Shown here in pieces: positions 42,363-50,732 of a stretch of DNA of 64,000 nucleotides (positions are counted from its first letter, which is position 1; each line of letters begins with the position of its first letter). The translations under genes and the position numbers were made by a program. The stretch is taken from assembly GCF_052119585.1 (NCBI RefSeq), contig NZ_JBGQOJ010000015.1:1-64000 (forward strand), written 5' to 3'. The DNA comes from JBGQOJ01 sp052119585. Lineage in GTDB: Bacteria > Pseudomonadota > Alphaproteobacteria > Rhodobacterales > Rhodobacteraceae. The notes under the pieces are model-generated. The model ran no database searches and was not told the origin of the DNA. It saw only the letters and a list, made by a program, of their open reading frames with translations.

Positions 42363-43147
42363 GGGTCGCCGATCTGGGCGATGTCCGCCTGAACTACCGC
42401 ATCGACGGCGATACCGATGGCGCGCCTGTGGTATTCGCCAATTCGCTGGGCACCGATCTGCGCCTGTGGGACGACGTTGTGCCGTTGCTGCCAAAGGGCC
42501 TGCGGATCATCCGGTTCGACAAGCGCGGGCATGGTCTGTCGTCCTGTCCCGATGCGCCCTACACCATGGGGGCGCTGATACGTGATACGGAGCACCTGCT
42601 TGACCATTTGAACGTGCGCGACTGCGTTTTTGTCGGCCTGTCCGTCGGCGGCATGATCGCGCAGGGGCTGGCCGTGAAACGGTTGGACCAGATCCGCGCC
42701 TTGGTGCTGTCGAATACCGCCGCGAAAATGGGCACAAAAGAGATGTGGCAAAGCCGCATTGATGCCGTGAACGCGGGCGGGATCGAACCGATTGCCGATG
42801 CGGTGATGCAGCGCTGGTTCTCGAAATCCTTCCTGACTGACCCAAGCCTGACCGCCTGGCGCAACATGCTGACCCGCACGCCCGCCACCGGATACGCCGG
42901 TTGCTGCGCCGCGATCGCGAACACCGATTTCTATACACCCACGTCGGGGCTGACCCTGCCCACCCTTGGCATCGCCGGATCGGAAGACGGGGCAAGCCCG
43001 CCCGATCTGGTGCGCGAAACTGTCGACCTGATCAAAGGCTCTCGGTTTCATCTGATGCGCGGCGTGGGCCACCTGCCCTGCGTCGAAAACCCGGTTGAAT
43101 ATGCCGAAGTGCTGACCAGATTTCTAAAGGAGATCGGACATGTCTGA
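42359..43147 (+). CDS. pcaD: 3-oxoadipate enol-lactonase
   Basis: 262 residues from TTG 42359, matching the family's about 260. Earlier in-frame TTG codons (from 42269) fall inside the operator. Alpha/beta hydrolase: FANSLGTDLRLWDDVVPLL, RFDKRGHGLSS, nucleophile Ser in VGLSVGGMIAQGLA, and His in GVGHLPCVENP. It opens 3-oxoadipate enol-lactone to 3-oxoadipate in protocatechuate degradation. It overlaps pcaC by eight bases. Confidence 0.9.
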   Translation: MRVADLGDVRLNYRIDGDTDGAPVVFANSLGTDLRLWDDVVPLLPKGLRIIRFDKRGHGLSSCPDAPYTMGALIRDTEHLLDHLNVRDCVFVGLSVGGMIAQGLAVKRLDQIRALVLSNTAAKMGTKEMWQSRIDAVNAGGIEPIADAVMQRWFSKSFLTDPSLTAWRNMLTRTPATGYAGCCAAIANTDFYTPTSGLTLPTLGIAGSEDGASPPDLVRETVDLIKGSRFHLMRGVGHLPCVENPVEYAEVLTRFLKEIGHV

Positions 43148-43523
43148 CCGTTTCAACGACGGCATGAAAACCCGCCGCACAGTTCTGGGCGACGCCCATG
43201 TCAACCGCGCCGAGGCCGCCAAGACCCCGTTTGACGCGCCGTTCCAGACGCTGATCACCGAAGGCGCGTGGGGAACGGTCTGGACCTCTGACAAGATCAC
43301 CCTGCGCGAACGATCCATGCTGACGCTGGCCCTGCTGGCCGCGACCGGCAATTTCGAGGAAATCGCCATGCACATCCGCGCCACCGCGAACACCGGTGCC
43401 AGCAAGGATGACGTGATGGAGGCGATGATGCATGTCGCCATCTATGCGGGTGTGCCGAAAGCCAACCATGCGATCAAGATCGCAAAAGCAACCTATGCCG
43501 AAATGGAGGCCGCCAATGACTGA
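43140..43523 (+). CDS. pcaC: 4-carboxymuconolactone decarboxylase
   Basis: 127 residues, single CMD domain as in stand-alone PcaC. TEGAWGTVWTSDKITLRERSML (quoted by WGTVW and RERSML), MHIRATANTGASKDDVMEAMMHVAIYAGVP with the conserved H-x-x-A-x-x-G region. It decarboxylates the muconolactone from PcaB to the enol-lactone used by PcaD. It overlaps genes on both sides by eight bases. Confidence 0.95.
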   Translation: MSDRFNDGMKTRRTVLGDAHVNRAEAAKTPFDAPFQTLITEGAWGTVWTSDKITLRERSMLTLALLAATGNFEEIAMHIRATANTGASKDDVMEAMMHVAIYAGVPKANHAIKIAKATYAEMEAAND

Positions 43524-44244
43524 CCTTGGCTCATTGATCCCGCGCAACCGCGAGATGCACCCCCCCGCCTATGACACCGAATACAAGACATCCATCGTCC
43601 GCTCGCCCAACTTGCCGCTTTTGTCGATGGACAGCACCATGACAGAGGAAACCGGCCCGCGTTTCGGCCATAACCTGTTGGGCGCGCTGGACAACAACCT
43701 GATCCTGAACTGGACCAAGGGCGCCGCCCCCGCCATTGGTGAACGCATCCTGATGCATGGCCGCGTTCTGGACGAAAACGCACGCCCCGTGCCGCACACG
43801 CTGGTTGAAATCTGGCAGGCCAACGCCGGCGGGCGCTATCGCCACGTCAAAGACGGCTATCTGGCACCTTTGGACCCCAACTTTGGCGGGTGCGGCCGCA
43901 CGATCACCGACGAGAACGGGTACTACGAATTTCTGACGATCCGCCCCGGTGCCTACCCCTGGCCGAACCGTGGCAACGACTGGCGCCCGATGCATATCCA
44001 CATCTCGATCTTCGGCACCGGGTTCGGCCAACGCCTGATCAGCCAGATGTATTTCGAAGGCGACCCCCTGATTGCCCGCTGCCCGATCGCCGCGACGATC
44101 AAGGACCGCAGCCAGTTGGACCGCCTTGTGGCCCCCCTGGACATGAGCAAATCAAAGCCGCTGGATTTTCTGGCCTACAAGTTCGACATCGTCCTGCGCG
44201 GTCGCCGCCAGACCATGTTCGAGAACAAGAAAGAGGGGATGTAG
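43516..44244 (+). CDS. pcaH: protocatechuate 3,4-dioxygenase beta subunit
   Basis: 242 residues from ATG 43516. It is the iron-bearing subunit: two Tyr ligands in the GRYRHVKDGY and PGAYPWPN segments and two His in WRPMHIHISIFG. N-terminal HPPAYDTEYKTSIVRSP is typical. With PcaG it cleaves protocatechuate intradiol to 3-carboxy-cis,cis-muconate. It ends one base before pcaG. Confidence 0.97.
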   Translation: MTDLGSLIPRNREMHPPAYDTEYKTSIVRSPNLPLLSMDSTMTEETGPRFGHNLLGALDNNLILNWTKGAAPAIGERILMHGRVLDENARPVPHTLVEIWQANAGGRYRHVKDGYLAPLDPNFGGCGRTITDENGYYEFLTIRPGAYPWPNRGNDWRPMHIHISIFGTGFGQRLISQMYFEGDPLIARCPIAATIKDRSQLDRLVAPLDMSKSKPLDFLAYKFDIVLRGRRQTMFENKKEGM

Positions 44245-44245
44245 C

Positions 44246-44845
44246 ATGGTGCAATCACTTGGAACCCTGAACGAGACGCCCTCGCAGACCGGCGGCCCCT
44301 ATGTGCACATCGGCTGCATCCCAACCTTTGCCGGCCTAAAGGGCGTCTACCCCGAAGATCTGGGCACCCGCGCGATTGAAGACGGCGCAAAGGGCCCGTT
44401 GATCGCGATCACCGGTTCTGTCTATGACGGCACCGGCTGGGCGCTGCGCGACGCGATGATCGAAAGCTGGCAACCGGATGCCGCCGGCCTGTTCGCGGGG
44501 CAGACGGGCGCCGACCCTGCGGTCAACGGCTTTGCCCGTTTCGCCGCCGATGGCACAAGCGGAGAGTTCACGTTGAACACCGTGAAGCCGGGCAAAGTGG
44601 CCTTGCGCGGCGGAGGGTTTCAGGCCCCCCATATCGCGCTGTGGATCGTTGCGCGCGGCATCAACATCGGGTTGCAAACCCGGATCTATTTCGAGGACGA
44701 GGATAACACATCTGACCCCTTGCTGAACCGGATCGAACAGCGCCCCCGCGTAGACACACTGATCGCGAAGAAAACCGGCGAAGGTCTTTACCGGTTCGAC
44801 ATCCGCCTTCAGGGTGCGAATGAAACCGTGTTTCTGGATATGTAA
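44246..44845 (+). CDS. pcaG: protocatechuate 3,4-dioxygenase alpha subunit
   Basis: 199 residues. SQTGGPYVHIG at the N terminus, GSVYDGTGWALRDAMIESWQPDAAG, and the FQAPHIALWIVARGINIGLQTRIYFED region where PcaH has iron ligands but this subunit does not. It lies between pcaH and an alpha/beta hydrolase, whose ATG shares its last base. Confidence 0.97.
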   Translation: MVQSLGTLNETPSQTGGPYVHIGCIPTFAGLKGVYPEDLGTRAIEDGAKGPLIAITGSVYDGTGWALRDAMIESWQPDAAGLFAGQTGADPAVNGFARFAADGTSGEFTLNTVKPGKVALRGGGFQAPHIALWIVARGINIGLQTRIYFEDEDNTSDPLLNRIEQRPRVDTLIAKKTGEGLYRFDIRLQGANETVFLDM

Positions 44846-45558
44846 TGGCCGAATTTCTGCTGATCCACGGATCCTGCCACGGCGCGTGGTGCTGGCGCGA
44901 TGTGCTGCCTCTGCTGAACGGCGGCGGCCATTCCGCACGCGCCATCGACCTGCCCTCGCACGGGGATGACCACACCCCGGTCAAGGACGTGACGCTGGAC
45001 CTTTACGCCGACGCGATCCTGTCGGCGATTGACCGACCCGTCATTCTGGTCGGGCATTCGATGGCCGGTTACCCGATTTCCGCCGCCGCCGAAAAAGCGC
45101 CGGACAAGATCGCGCAACTTGCCTATGTCTGCGCCTATGCGCCCCTGTCGGGCCTGTCGTTGGCCGATATGCGCCGGGCGGCCCCGCGCCAGCCCTTGCT
45201 GGATGCCATTCAGGTGTCAGATGACAGGCTGTCCTTCACCATCGACCCTGCCAAGACCGGGGCCAAATTCTACCATGATTGCCCGGACGGCACGGTCGCG
45301 TTTGCCAACGCCCGCCTTTGCCCGCAGGCGATCCTGCCGCAGTCCACTCCGATCACATTGACGGGCCGCTATGCCGCCGTCGCCAAATCCTATATCCTGT
45401 GCGAGAACGACCAGACGATCCCGCCCGAGTATCAGGCGACGATGACGGCGACCTGGCCCAAGGACCGCGTTCACCGGATGGAAACGTCGCATTCGCCCTT
45501 CTTCGCCGACCCCGCAAGACTTGCCCAACTTCTGATTAAAATTGCCGAGGCCCCATGA
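44845..45558 (+). CDS. alpha/beta hydrolase in the pca operon
   Basis: 237 residues. LIHGSCHGAWCWRDVLPLL (oxyanion and HG motif), SLPSHGDD-like DLPSHGDDHT, nucleophile Ser in VGHSMAGYPISAAAE, and His in METSHSPFFADP. It resembles the EstC/methylketone-synthase/hydroxynitrile-lyase-like esterases. A plausible job is releasing aromatic acid from an ester feeding the pathway, but this is inferred from position only. It is coupled to pcaG and to the DUF849 gene. Confidence 0.85.
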   Translation: MAEFLLIHGSCHGAWCWRDVLPLLNGGGHSARAIDLPSHGDDHTPVKDVTLDLYADAILSAIDRPVILVGHSMAGYPISAAAEKAPDKIAQLAYVCAYAPLSGLSLADMRRAAPRQPLLDAIQVSDDRLSFTIDPAKTGAKFYHDCPDGTVAFANARLCPQAILPQSTPITLTGRYAAVAKSYILCENDQTIPPEYQATMTATWPKDRVHRMETSHSPFFADPARLAQLLIKIAEAP

Positions 45559-46388
45559 CCAAACCCTGCATCATCTGCGTCGCTATCACCGGTTCCCTTC
45601 CGCGTAAGGAAAACAATCCAGCGGTGCCGATCACCATTTCGGAACAGATTGAATCAACGCAAGCTGCATTCGAGGCCGGCGCCACGATCGCCCATTGCCA
45701 CGTCCGCAAAGACGACCAGACGCCCACATCCGACCCCGCGAAATTCGCGCTGCTTCTGGAAGGGCTGAAAAAGCACTGCCCGGGCATGATCGTTCAACTG
45801 TCGACTGGCGGACGGTCCGGTGCCGGGCAAGACCGCGGCGCGATGCTGTCCCTGCGCCCCGACATGGCCTCGCTTTCTGTCGGGTCCAACAACTTTCCAA
45901 CGCGGGTTTATGAAAACCAGCCCGATCTGGTGGACTGGCTGGCCGCCGAGATGCTGAAATATGATGTCAAGCCGGAGATCGAGGCCTTCGATCTGTCCCA
46001 CATTGTGCAAGCCACACGCATGGCTGCGGATGGGCGCCTGAAATCGCCGCTTTATGTGCAATTCGTCATGGGGGTCAAAAACTCGATGCCCGCCGACAAG
46101 CCGATCTTTGACTTCTACATCGAAACCCTGAAGCGCCTTGCCCCTGATGCGGAATGGTGTGCGGCGGGTATCGGTTCCAACCAGATCGTTCTGAACGAAT
46201 GGGCGATTGCCGCAGGCGGACACACCCGCACCGGCATGGAGGACAACGTGCGTCTGGACAAAGACCGCCTTGCCCCGTCAAACGCCGCCCTTGTGCAGCG
46301 CGCCGTTGACCTGTGTGAGAAATACGAACGCCCTGTCGCCACATGGCAAGAGGCCCGCAAGATCCTGAACCTGCCACTGGCCTCCTGA
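45555..46388 (+). CDS. beta-keto acid cleavage enzyme (BKACE, DUF849)
   Basis: 277 residues. N-terminal CIICVAITGS, zinc ligands in AHCHVR (HxH), LSTGGRSG, LSVGSNNFPTRVYENQP, and the catalytic GGHTRTGMEDN near residue 220-230 with Arg and Glu. Characterised BKACE enzymes exchange acetyl-CoA with a beta-keto acid to give acetoacetate and a new acyl-CoA. In this operon the obvious substrate is 3-oxoadipate, which would yield succinyl-CoA. It is encoded between pcaG/hydrolase and pcaB with ATGA coupling, where pcaIJ/pcaF are missing. Confidence 0.9.
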   Translation: MTKPCIICVAITGSLPRKENNPAVPITISEQIESTQAAFEAGATIAHCHVRKDDQTPTSDPAKFALLLEGLKKHCPGMIVQLSTGGRSGAGQDRGAMLSLRPDMASLSVGSNNFPTRVYENQPDLVDWLAAEMLKYDVKPEIEAFDLSHIVQATRMAADGRLKSPLYVQFVMGVKNSMPADKPIFDFYIETLKRLAPDAEWCAAGIGSNQIVLNEWAIAAGGHTRTGMEDNVRLDKDRLAPSNAALVQRAVDLCEKYERPVATWQEARKILNLPLAS

Positions 46389-46389
46389 T

Positions 46390-47718
46390 ATGGCGATCTC
46401 TGCATTCGACAGCGCGATGTACCGCGACCTGTTCCATGACCGCGAGATCGGCGCCCTGTTCACCGACAGCGCCGAGGTCCGCGCGATGATGATCGTCGAA
46501 GGGGCGCTGGCCAAGGCGCAGGGCAAGCTGGGTGTCATTCCCGAATTGTCCGCCGCCGCGATCCAGCGTGCGTCGATGGAATTGCAAATTGATCCGGCGG
46601 GGCTGGCCGCCGAAACGGGCCAAAGTGCTGTTGTCGTCCCCGCGCTGGTCAAGGCGTTCCGCAACGGCATGAACGCCCCCGAACACGCCGCATACCTGCA
46701 TTGGGGCGCGACCAGTCAGGACATCATGGATACCGGCCTGATCCTGCGATTGCGTCAGGTTCTGACGATTTTCGACGCGCGATTGGTCACGATCATCAAG
46801 GCGTTGGGGGTGCAGGCCAAGACCCACCGCGCCCTGCCGATGGCGGCGCGGACCTATGCACAGGTCGCGTCACCGACAAGCTTTGGCGCGGTCTGCGCAA
46901 GCTGGGGCACCCCGCTGATCCGGCACCGCACCCGACTGGCAGAGCTGAAGCCGCGCCTGCTGAACGTCAGCCTGTCGGGTGCCGCTGGCACCCTGTCGAT
47001 GATGCAGGGGCGCGGCGCAGAGGTTCGCGCGGCGCTGGCCGAAGGGCTGGGGCTGAGCGATCCGCAGGACAGCTGGCATTCGACCCGCGACACGATCGCG
47101 GAATTATGTGGCTGGATGACGATTGTTGCGGGATCACTGGGAAAAATAGGTGAGGACTTGATCCTTATGACCCAAAGCGGCGTGAACGAGATCAGCCTTG
47201 CCACCGGCGGCGGATCATCGACCATGCCGCAAAAATCCAACCCCGTTCAACCCTCGCTGCTGGTGGCTTTGGGCCGGCAGATGGTGGCGCTGAACAGTGC
47301 CATGCAAGGCGCCACACTGCACCGCCAACAACGCGACGGTGCCGCGTGGTTTGTCGAATGGATGACCCTGCCACAGATGGTCATGGCCACCGCCCGCGCG
47401 CTGGACGTGGCAAGCGAACTGGCCGGATCGGTTACCCCAGACGCGGACCGCATGGCGGCAGGCATCGACGATGGCCTTGGCCTGATCTACGCCGAGGCGT
47501 TATCCTTCGCACTGGCCGGTCACATGTCGCGGCCAGCGGCGCAGGCGGCGGTCAAGGCGCTGTGCAAAGAGACGCAAACCGGCCGCATCTCTCTTGGTGA
47601 CCTTGCCACCGCCAAATGGCCCGATGCCGACTTTGCCACGCTGTTCTCTCCCGCCGCACAACTGGGCGACGCCCCGTCGGACGCGGACAGGTTCGCAAAA
47701 GCCGCAAAGGCGATCTAA
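46390..47718 (+). CDS. pcaB: 3-carboxy-cis,cis-muconate cycloisomerase
   Basis: 442 residues of the fumarase/aspartase superfamily. HWGATSQDIMDTGL, RTYAQVASPTSFG, the signature GGGSSTMPQKSNPVQP and AEALSFALA. It lactonises carboxymuconate to carboxymuconolactone. It is the last gene of the operon pcaDCHG-hydrolase-BKACE-pcaB. Confidence 0.96.
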   Translation: MAISAFDSAMYRDLFHDREIGALFTDSAEVRAMMIVEGALAKAQGKLGVIPELSAAAIQRASMELQIDPAGLAAETGQSAVVVPALVKAFRNGMNAPEHAAYLHWGATSQDIMDTGLILRLRQVLTIFDARLVTIIKALGVQAKTHRALPMAARTYAQVASPTSFGAVCASWGTPLIRHRTRLAELKPRLLNVSLSGAAGTLSMMQGRGAEVRAALAEGLGLSDPQDSWHSTRDTIAELCGWMTIVAGSLGKIGEDLILMTQSGVNEISLATGGGSSTMPQKSNPVQPSLLVALGRQMVALNSAMQGATLHRQQRDGAAWFVEWMTLPQMVMATARALDVASELAGSVTPDADRMAAGIDDGLGLIYAEALSFALAGHMSRPAAQAAVKALCKETQTGRISLGDLATAKWPDADFATLFSPAAQLGDAPSDADRFAKAAKAI

Positions 47719-47886
47719 GCATCCGGGAAGGGTGCAGGGCGGTTTGGCCCTGTTGGCGCAAGCCTTGCAGGTCTTGCGGCCCGACCACTACAAATTGCGC
47801 CGCAAACAGACCATGGTTTGACGGAAATCGCTTGCAGCCCGCGTTATGCAAGGGCCACCCTGTGGTAAAGCATCAGGGAGCGAACC

Positions 47887-48972
47887 ATGCAGACCATCAA
47901 AGCCGCCGTATGCCGCGAATTCGGCAAGCCACTGGTGATAGAGGATATCCGCCTGCGCGCGCCCGAGTCCGGCGAGGTCGAGGTTACGCTGGAGGCCTGC
48001 GCAATCTGCCATTCAGATATCGTTTTCGCCGAGGGCGGTTGGGGCGGCACCCTGCCTGCGGTTTACGGACACGAGGCGGCAGGACGTATAAGCGCCATCG
48101 GCGCGGGCGTGAAAGGCTATGCCGTTGGCGACACCGTTATTGCCACCCTGATCCGCGCCTGTGGCACCTGCCCCAGTTGCGCGTCCGGCGCGCCGGTGAT
48201 TTGCGACACGCCCTATGACCGCGACAATGGCCCGATCGCCGCCGCCGATGGCAGCGTGATGCAGCATGGTATGGCAATCGGGGCGTTCGCGGAAAAGATC
48301 GTCGTGGATCAAAGCCAGATTGCTAAAATACCCGAAGGCATCCCGATGGACGCGGCCTCTTTGCTGTCGTGCGGGGTGATTACCGGCATTGGCGCCGTGG
48401 TGAACGCGGCGGGCATCCGGGCCGGGCAATCGGTTGTGGTGATCGGTGCGGGCGGCGTTGGTCTGAACGCCATTCAGGGGGCGCGGATCGCCGGTGCGGC
48501 GCGGATCATCGCGGTTGACATGACCGAGGAGAAGCTGGCCATCGCCAGAGAATTCGGCGCGACTGACGGCATTCTTGCCACATCGGACAAACCCTGGGCG
48601 CAGGTCAAAACCATCACAGGGCGCGGCGCGGATGCGGTGTTTGTCACCGTCGGCGCCATTCCGGCCTATGACGCCGCCCCGAAATATCTGGCGCAGGGGG
48701 GCCGGGTGATCATGGTCGGCATGCCGCATTCCGGCGCGATGTCGACCTATGAGCCGGTGATGATCGCGGCCACCGGCCAAGGCATGATCGGGTCAAAGAT
48801 GGGGGATGTGGTTCTGGCGCGGGATATTCCGTGGCTTGTGGATCTTTACCAGCAGGGCCGCCTGAAACTGGATGAGCTGATCTCGAACCGCTACCCCCTG
48901 GACCAGATCAACGAGGCCATCGCCAGCACCAAATCCGGTGCCGCGCGGCGCAACGTGATCCTGTTCAAGTAA
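47887..48972 (+). CDS. zinc-dependent alcohol dehydrogenase
   Basis: 361 residues of the MDR superfamily. Catalytic zinc site: CAICHSD and GHEAAG. Structural zinc lobe: CGTCPSCASGAPVIC. Rossmann motif VIGAGGVGLNAIQGA, with GCGVITG-like SCGVITGIGAV before it. Substrate unknown, and it resembles class III or aryl-alcohol enzymes. It is followed after 18 bases by an enolase-superfamily gene, so they probably serve one catabolic route. Confidence 0.9.
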   Translation: MQTIKAAVCREFGKPLVIEDIRLRAPESGEVEVTLEACAICHSDIVFAEGGWGGTLPAVYGHEAAGRISAIGAGVKGYAVGDTVIATLIRACGTCPSCASGAPVICDTPYDRDNGPIAAADGSVMQHGMAIGAFAEKIVVDQSQIAKIPEGIPMDAASLLSCGVITGIGAVVNAAGIRAGQSVVVIGAGGVGLNAIQGARIAGAARIIAVDMTEEKLAIAREFGATDGILATSDKPWAQVKTITGRGADAVFVTVGAIPAYDAAPKYLAQGGRVIMVGMPHSGAMSTYEPVMIAATGQGMIGSKMGDVVLARDIPWLVDLYQQGRLKLDELISNRYPLDQINEAIASTKSGAARRNVILFK

Positions 48973-48990
48973 CACGCAAAGGGGCTGACC

Positions 48991-50229
48991 ATGAAACTGA
49001 AAGACCTTGAGGTTTTCGTCGTCGCCCCGCCGGCGCCCGGTTGGGGCGGGCGGTACTGGATATTCACCAAGCTGACGACGGACGACGGCATTACGGGATA
49101 CGGTGAATGCTATGCCTCGTCGGTCGGGCCAAAGGCGATGACGGCGGTTATCGAGGACGTGTTCAACCGCCACATGGCGGGGACCAACCCCGAGAATATC
49201 GAAATGATGTTCCGGCGCGCCTATTCCAGCGGCTTTACCCAACGCCCCGACCTGACGGTGATGGGGGCGTTCTCGGGGCTGGAGATCGCCTGTTGGGACA
49301 TCATCGGCAAGGCCCGCAATCGCCCCGTCTGGGCCATGCTGGGCGGCATGATGAACGAGCGCATCCGGTCCTACACCTATCTTTATCCGCTGCCCGGTCA
49401 GGACATGACAGAGTTCTGGATCAACCCCGACATGGCGGCAGACTCTGCCGCCGAGATGGTCCGTCTGGGGTTCACGGCGGTGAAATTCGATCCCGCCGGC
49501 CCCTATACCCTGCGCGGTGGCCATATGCCCGCCCAGTCAGACATCTCCCGATCTGTGGCGTTTTGCGACAAGATCCGGCAGGCGGTCGGCGACAAGGCCG
49601 ATTTGCTGTTCGGAACACATGGCCAATTCAGCACCGGCGGCGCGATCCGACTGGGGCAGGCGCTTGAACCCTACAGCCCCTTGTGGTTCGAGGAACCGAT
49701 ACCGCCGGACAACGTGAACGAGATGGCAAAGGTCGCGCGCGCCGTCCGCATCCCCATTGCCACGGGCGAACGCCTGACCACCAAGGCAGAGTTCGCAACC
49801 GTCCTGCGCAGCGGTGCCGCCACAATTTTGCAGCCCGCGCTTGGCCGGTCCGGCGGCATCTGGGAAACCAAGAAGATCGCCGCCTTGGCAGAGGTCTATA
49901 ACGCGCAAATGGCGCCGCATCTTTACGCAGGGCCAGTGGAATGGGCGGCAAACATACATCTGGCTGCCTCGATTCCGAACCTGTTGCTGGCCGAGACGAT
50001 TCAGACCGGCGGCGACTTTCATATGAAACTTATAAAGAATTCAATAACTTGGGAGAATGGCGATATCATCCCCCCAACTGGTCCCGGTCTGGGGATCGAG
50101 TTTGACGAAGATGTCGCCCGCGCGCATCCCTTTACCGGCGCAGGGCTACATCTGGAGATGCAGGAAGCCCCCTGCAACTACGCCAAGGGCAATGCATTCG
50201 AGGGCGGGGCACCATCGGTGAAGCGGTAA
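48991..50229 (+). CDS. mandelate racemase/muconate lactonizing enzyme family protein
   Basis: 412 residues, enolase superfamily. Lys in FTAVKFDPAGPY, metal Asp/His region FGTHGQFSTGGA, Glu in LWFEEPIPPDN, Glu in ATGERLTTKAEF, and His in MAPHLYAGP. Members abstract an alpha proton from sugar acids or similar carboxylates. FDPAGPYTLRGGH and GTHGQF suggest a sugar-acid dehydratase branch, with no specific substrate assigned. It is downstream of the alcohol dehydrogenase. Confidence 0.85.
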   Translation: MKLKDLEVFVVAPPAPGWGGRYWIFTKLTTDDGITGYGECYASSVGPKAMTAVIEDVFNRHMAGTNPENIEMMFRRAYSSGFTQRPDLTVMGAFSGLEIACWDIIGKARNRPVWAMLGGMMNERIRSYTYLYPLPGQDMTEFWINPDMAADSAAEMVRLGFTAVKFDPAGPYTLRGGHMPAQSDISRSVAFCDKIRQAVGDKADLLFGTHGQFSTGGAIRLGQALEPYSPLWFEEPIPPDNVNEMAKVARAVRIPIATGERLTTKAEFATVLRSGAATILQPALGRSGGIWETKKIAALAEVYNAQMAPHLYAGPVEWAANIHLAASIPNLLLAETIQTGGDFHMKLIKNSITWENGDIIPPTGPGLGIEFDEDVARAHPFTGAGLHLEMQEAPCNYAKGNAFEGGAPSVKR

Positions 50230-50333
50230 ACCGGTCACACCCGCGTTATGCAGGTGCGGCATCATCTGTTGTTTGCCAATTCTCTATGCTATGCACGTGA
50301 TTGAATTTGAATGCAGAGAATACGAGCACACCG

Positions 50334-50669
50334 ATGCAAACCGCAGATATCCTGACTGCCGATGCCCCCGATCCAGCCGAGATGGTCCGGAGCGCGGAAA
50401 TCGCGTCGAACTTTCTAAAGGCGCTCTCGCATGAGGGCCGCTTGATGATCCTGTGCCATTTGTCGTCGGGTGAAAAGTCTGTGACAGAGCTGGAACAACT
50501 GCTGGCTTCGCGTCAGGCGGCTGTCAGCCAGCAACTGGCGCGGCTTCGGATCGAGGGTTTGGTGAACTGCCGTCGCGACGGAAAGGCAATGTATTACAGC
50601 CTGTCCGACAGCCGTGCGCGCAAGATGATAGATCTGGTCTATGAGATGTTCTGCGGTGCCGGGAAATAA
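50334..50669 (+). CDS. ArsR-family repressor, SoxR/SqrR persulfide-sensor type (copy 1)
   Basis: 111 residues from ATG 50334. An in-frame TTG at 50301 is less likely. Winged helix HEGRLMILCHL, GEKSVTELEQLL, recognition helix SRQAAVSQQLARLR. Cys in LMILCHL and in the C-terminal MFCGAG match the pair that forms a polysulfide bridge in SqrR/BigR. A third Cys (VNCRRD) is extra. It is convergent with soxD and clearly paralogous to the ArsR gene at 59490. Confidence 0.9.
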   Translation: MQTADILTADAPDPAEMVRSAEIASNFLKALSHEGRLMILCHLSSGEKSVTELEQLLASRQAAVSQQLARLRIEGLVNCRRDGKAMYYSLSDSRARKMIDLVYEMFCGAGK

Positions 50670-50673
50670 GAAA

Positions 50674-50704
50674 AATGCCCCGTGCATCGGATGCACAGGG
50701 CATT
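50674..50704. terminator. bidirectional terminator between ArsR copy 1 and soxD
   Basis: AATGCCC-GTGCATC pairs with GATGCAC-GGGCATT with one mismatch between the two stem blocks. A short A/T run flanks it on the left. A third GATGCACGGG copy follows at about 50712. Confidence 0.75.
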
Positions 50705-50732
50705 CATATCCGATGCACGGGATCAGCAGGTT

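Noticed and set aside
39752..50229. pcaI, pcaJ, pcaF, pcaQ and pobA
   Set aside because: Looked for in and around the pca operon and not found in this window; they may exist elsewhere.
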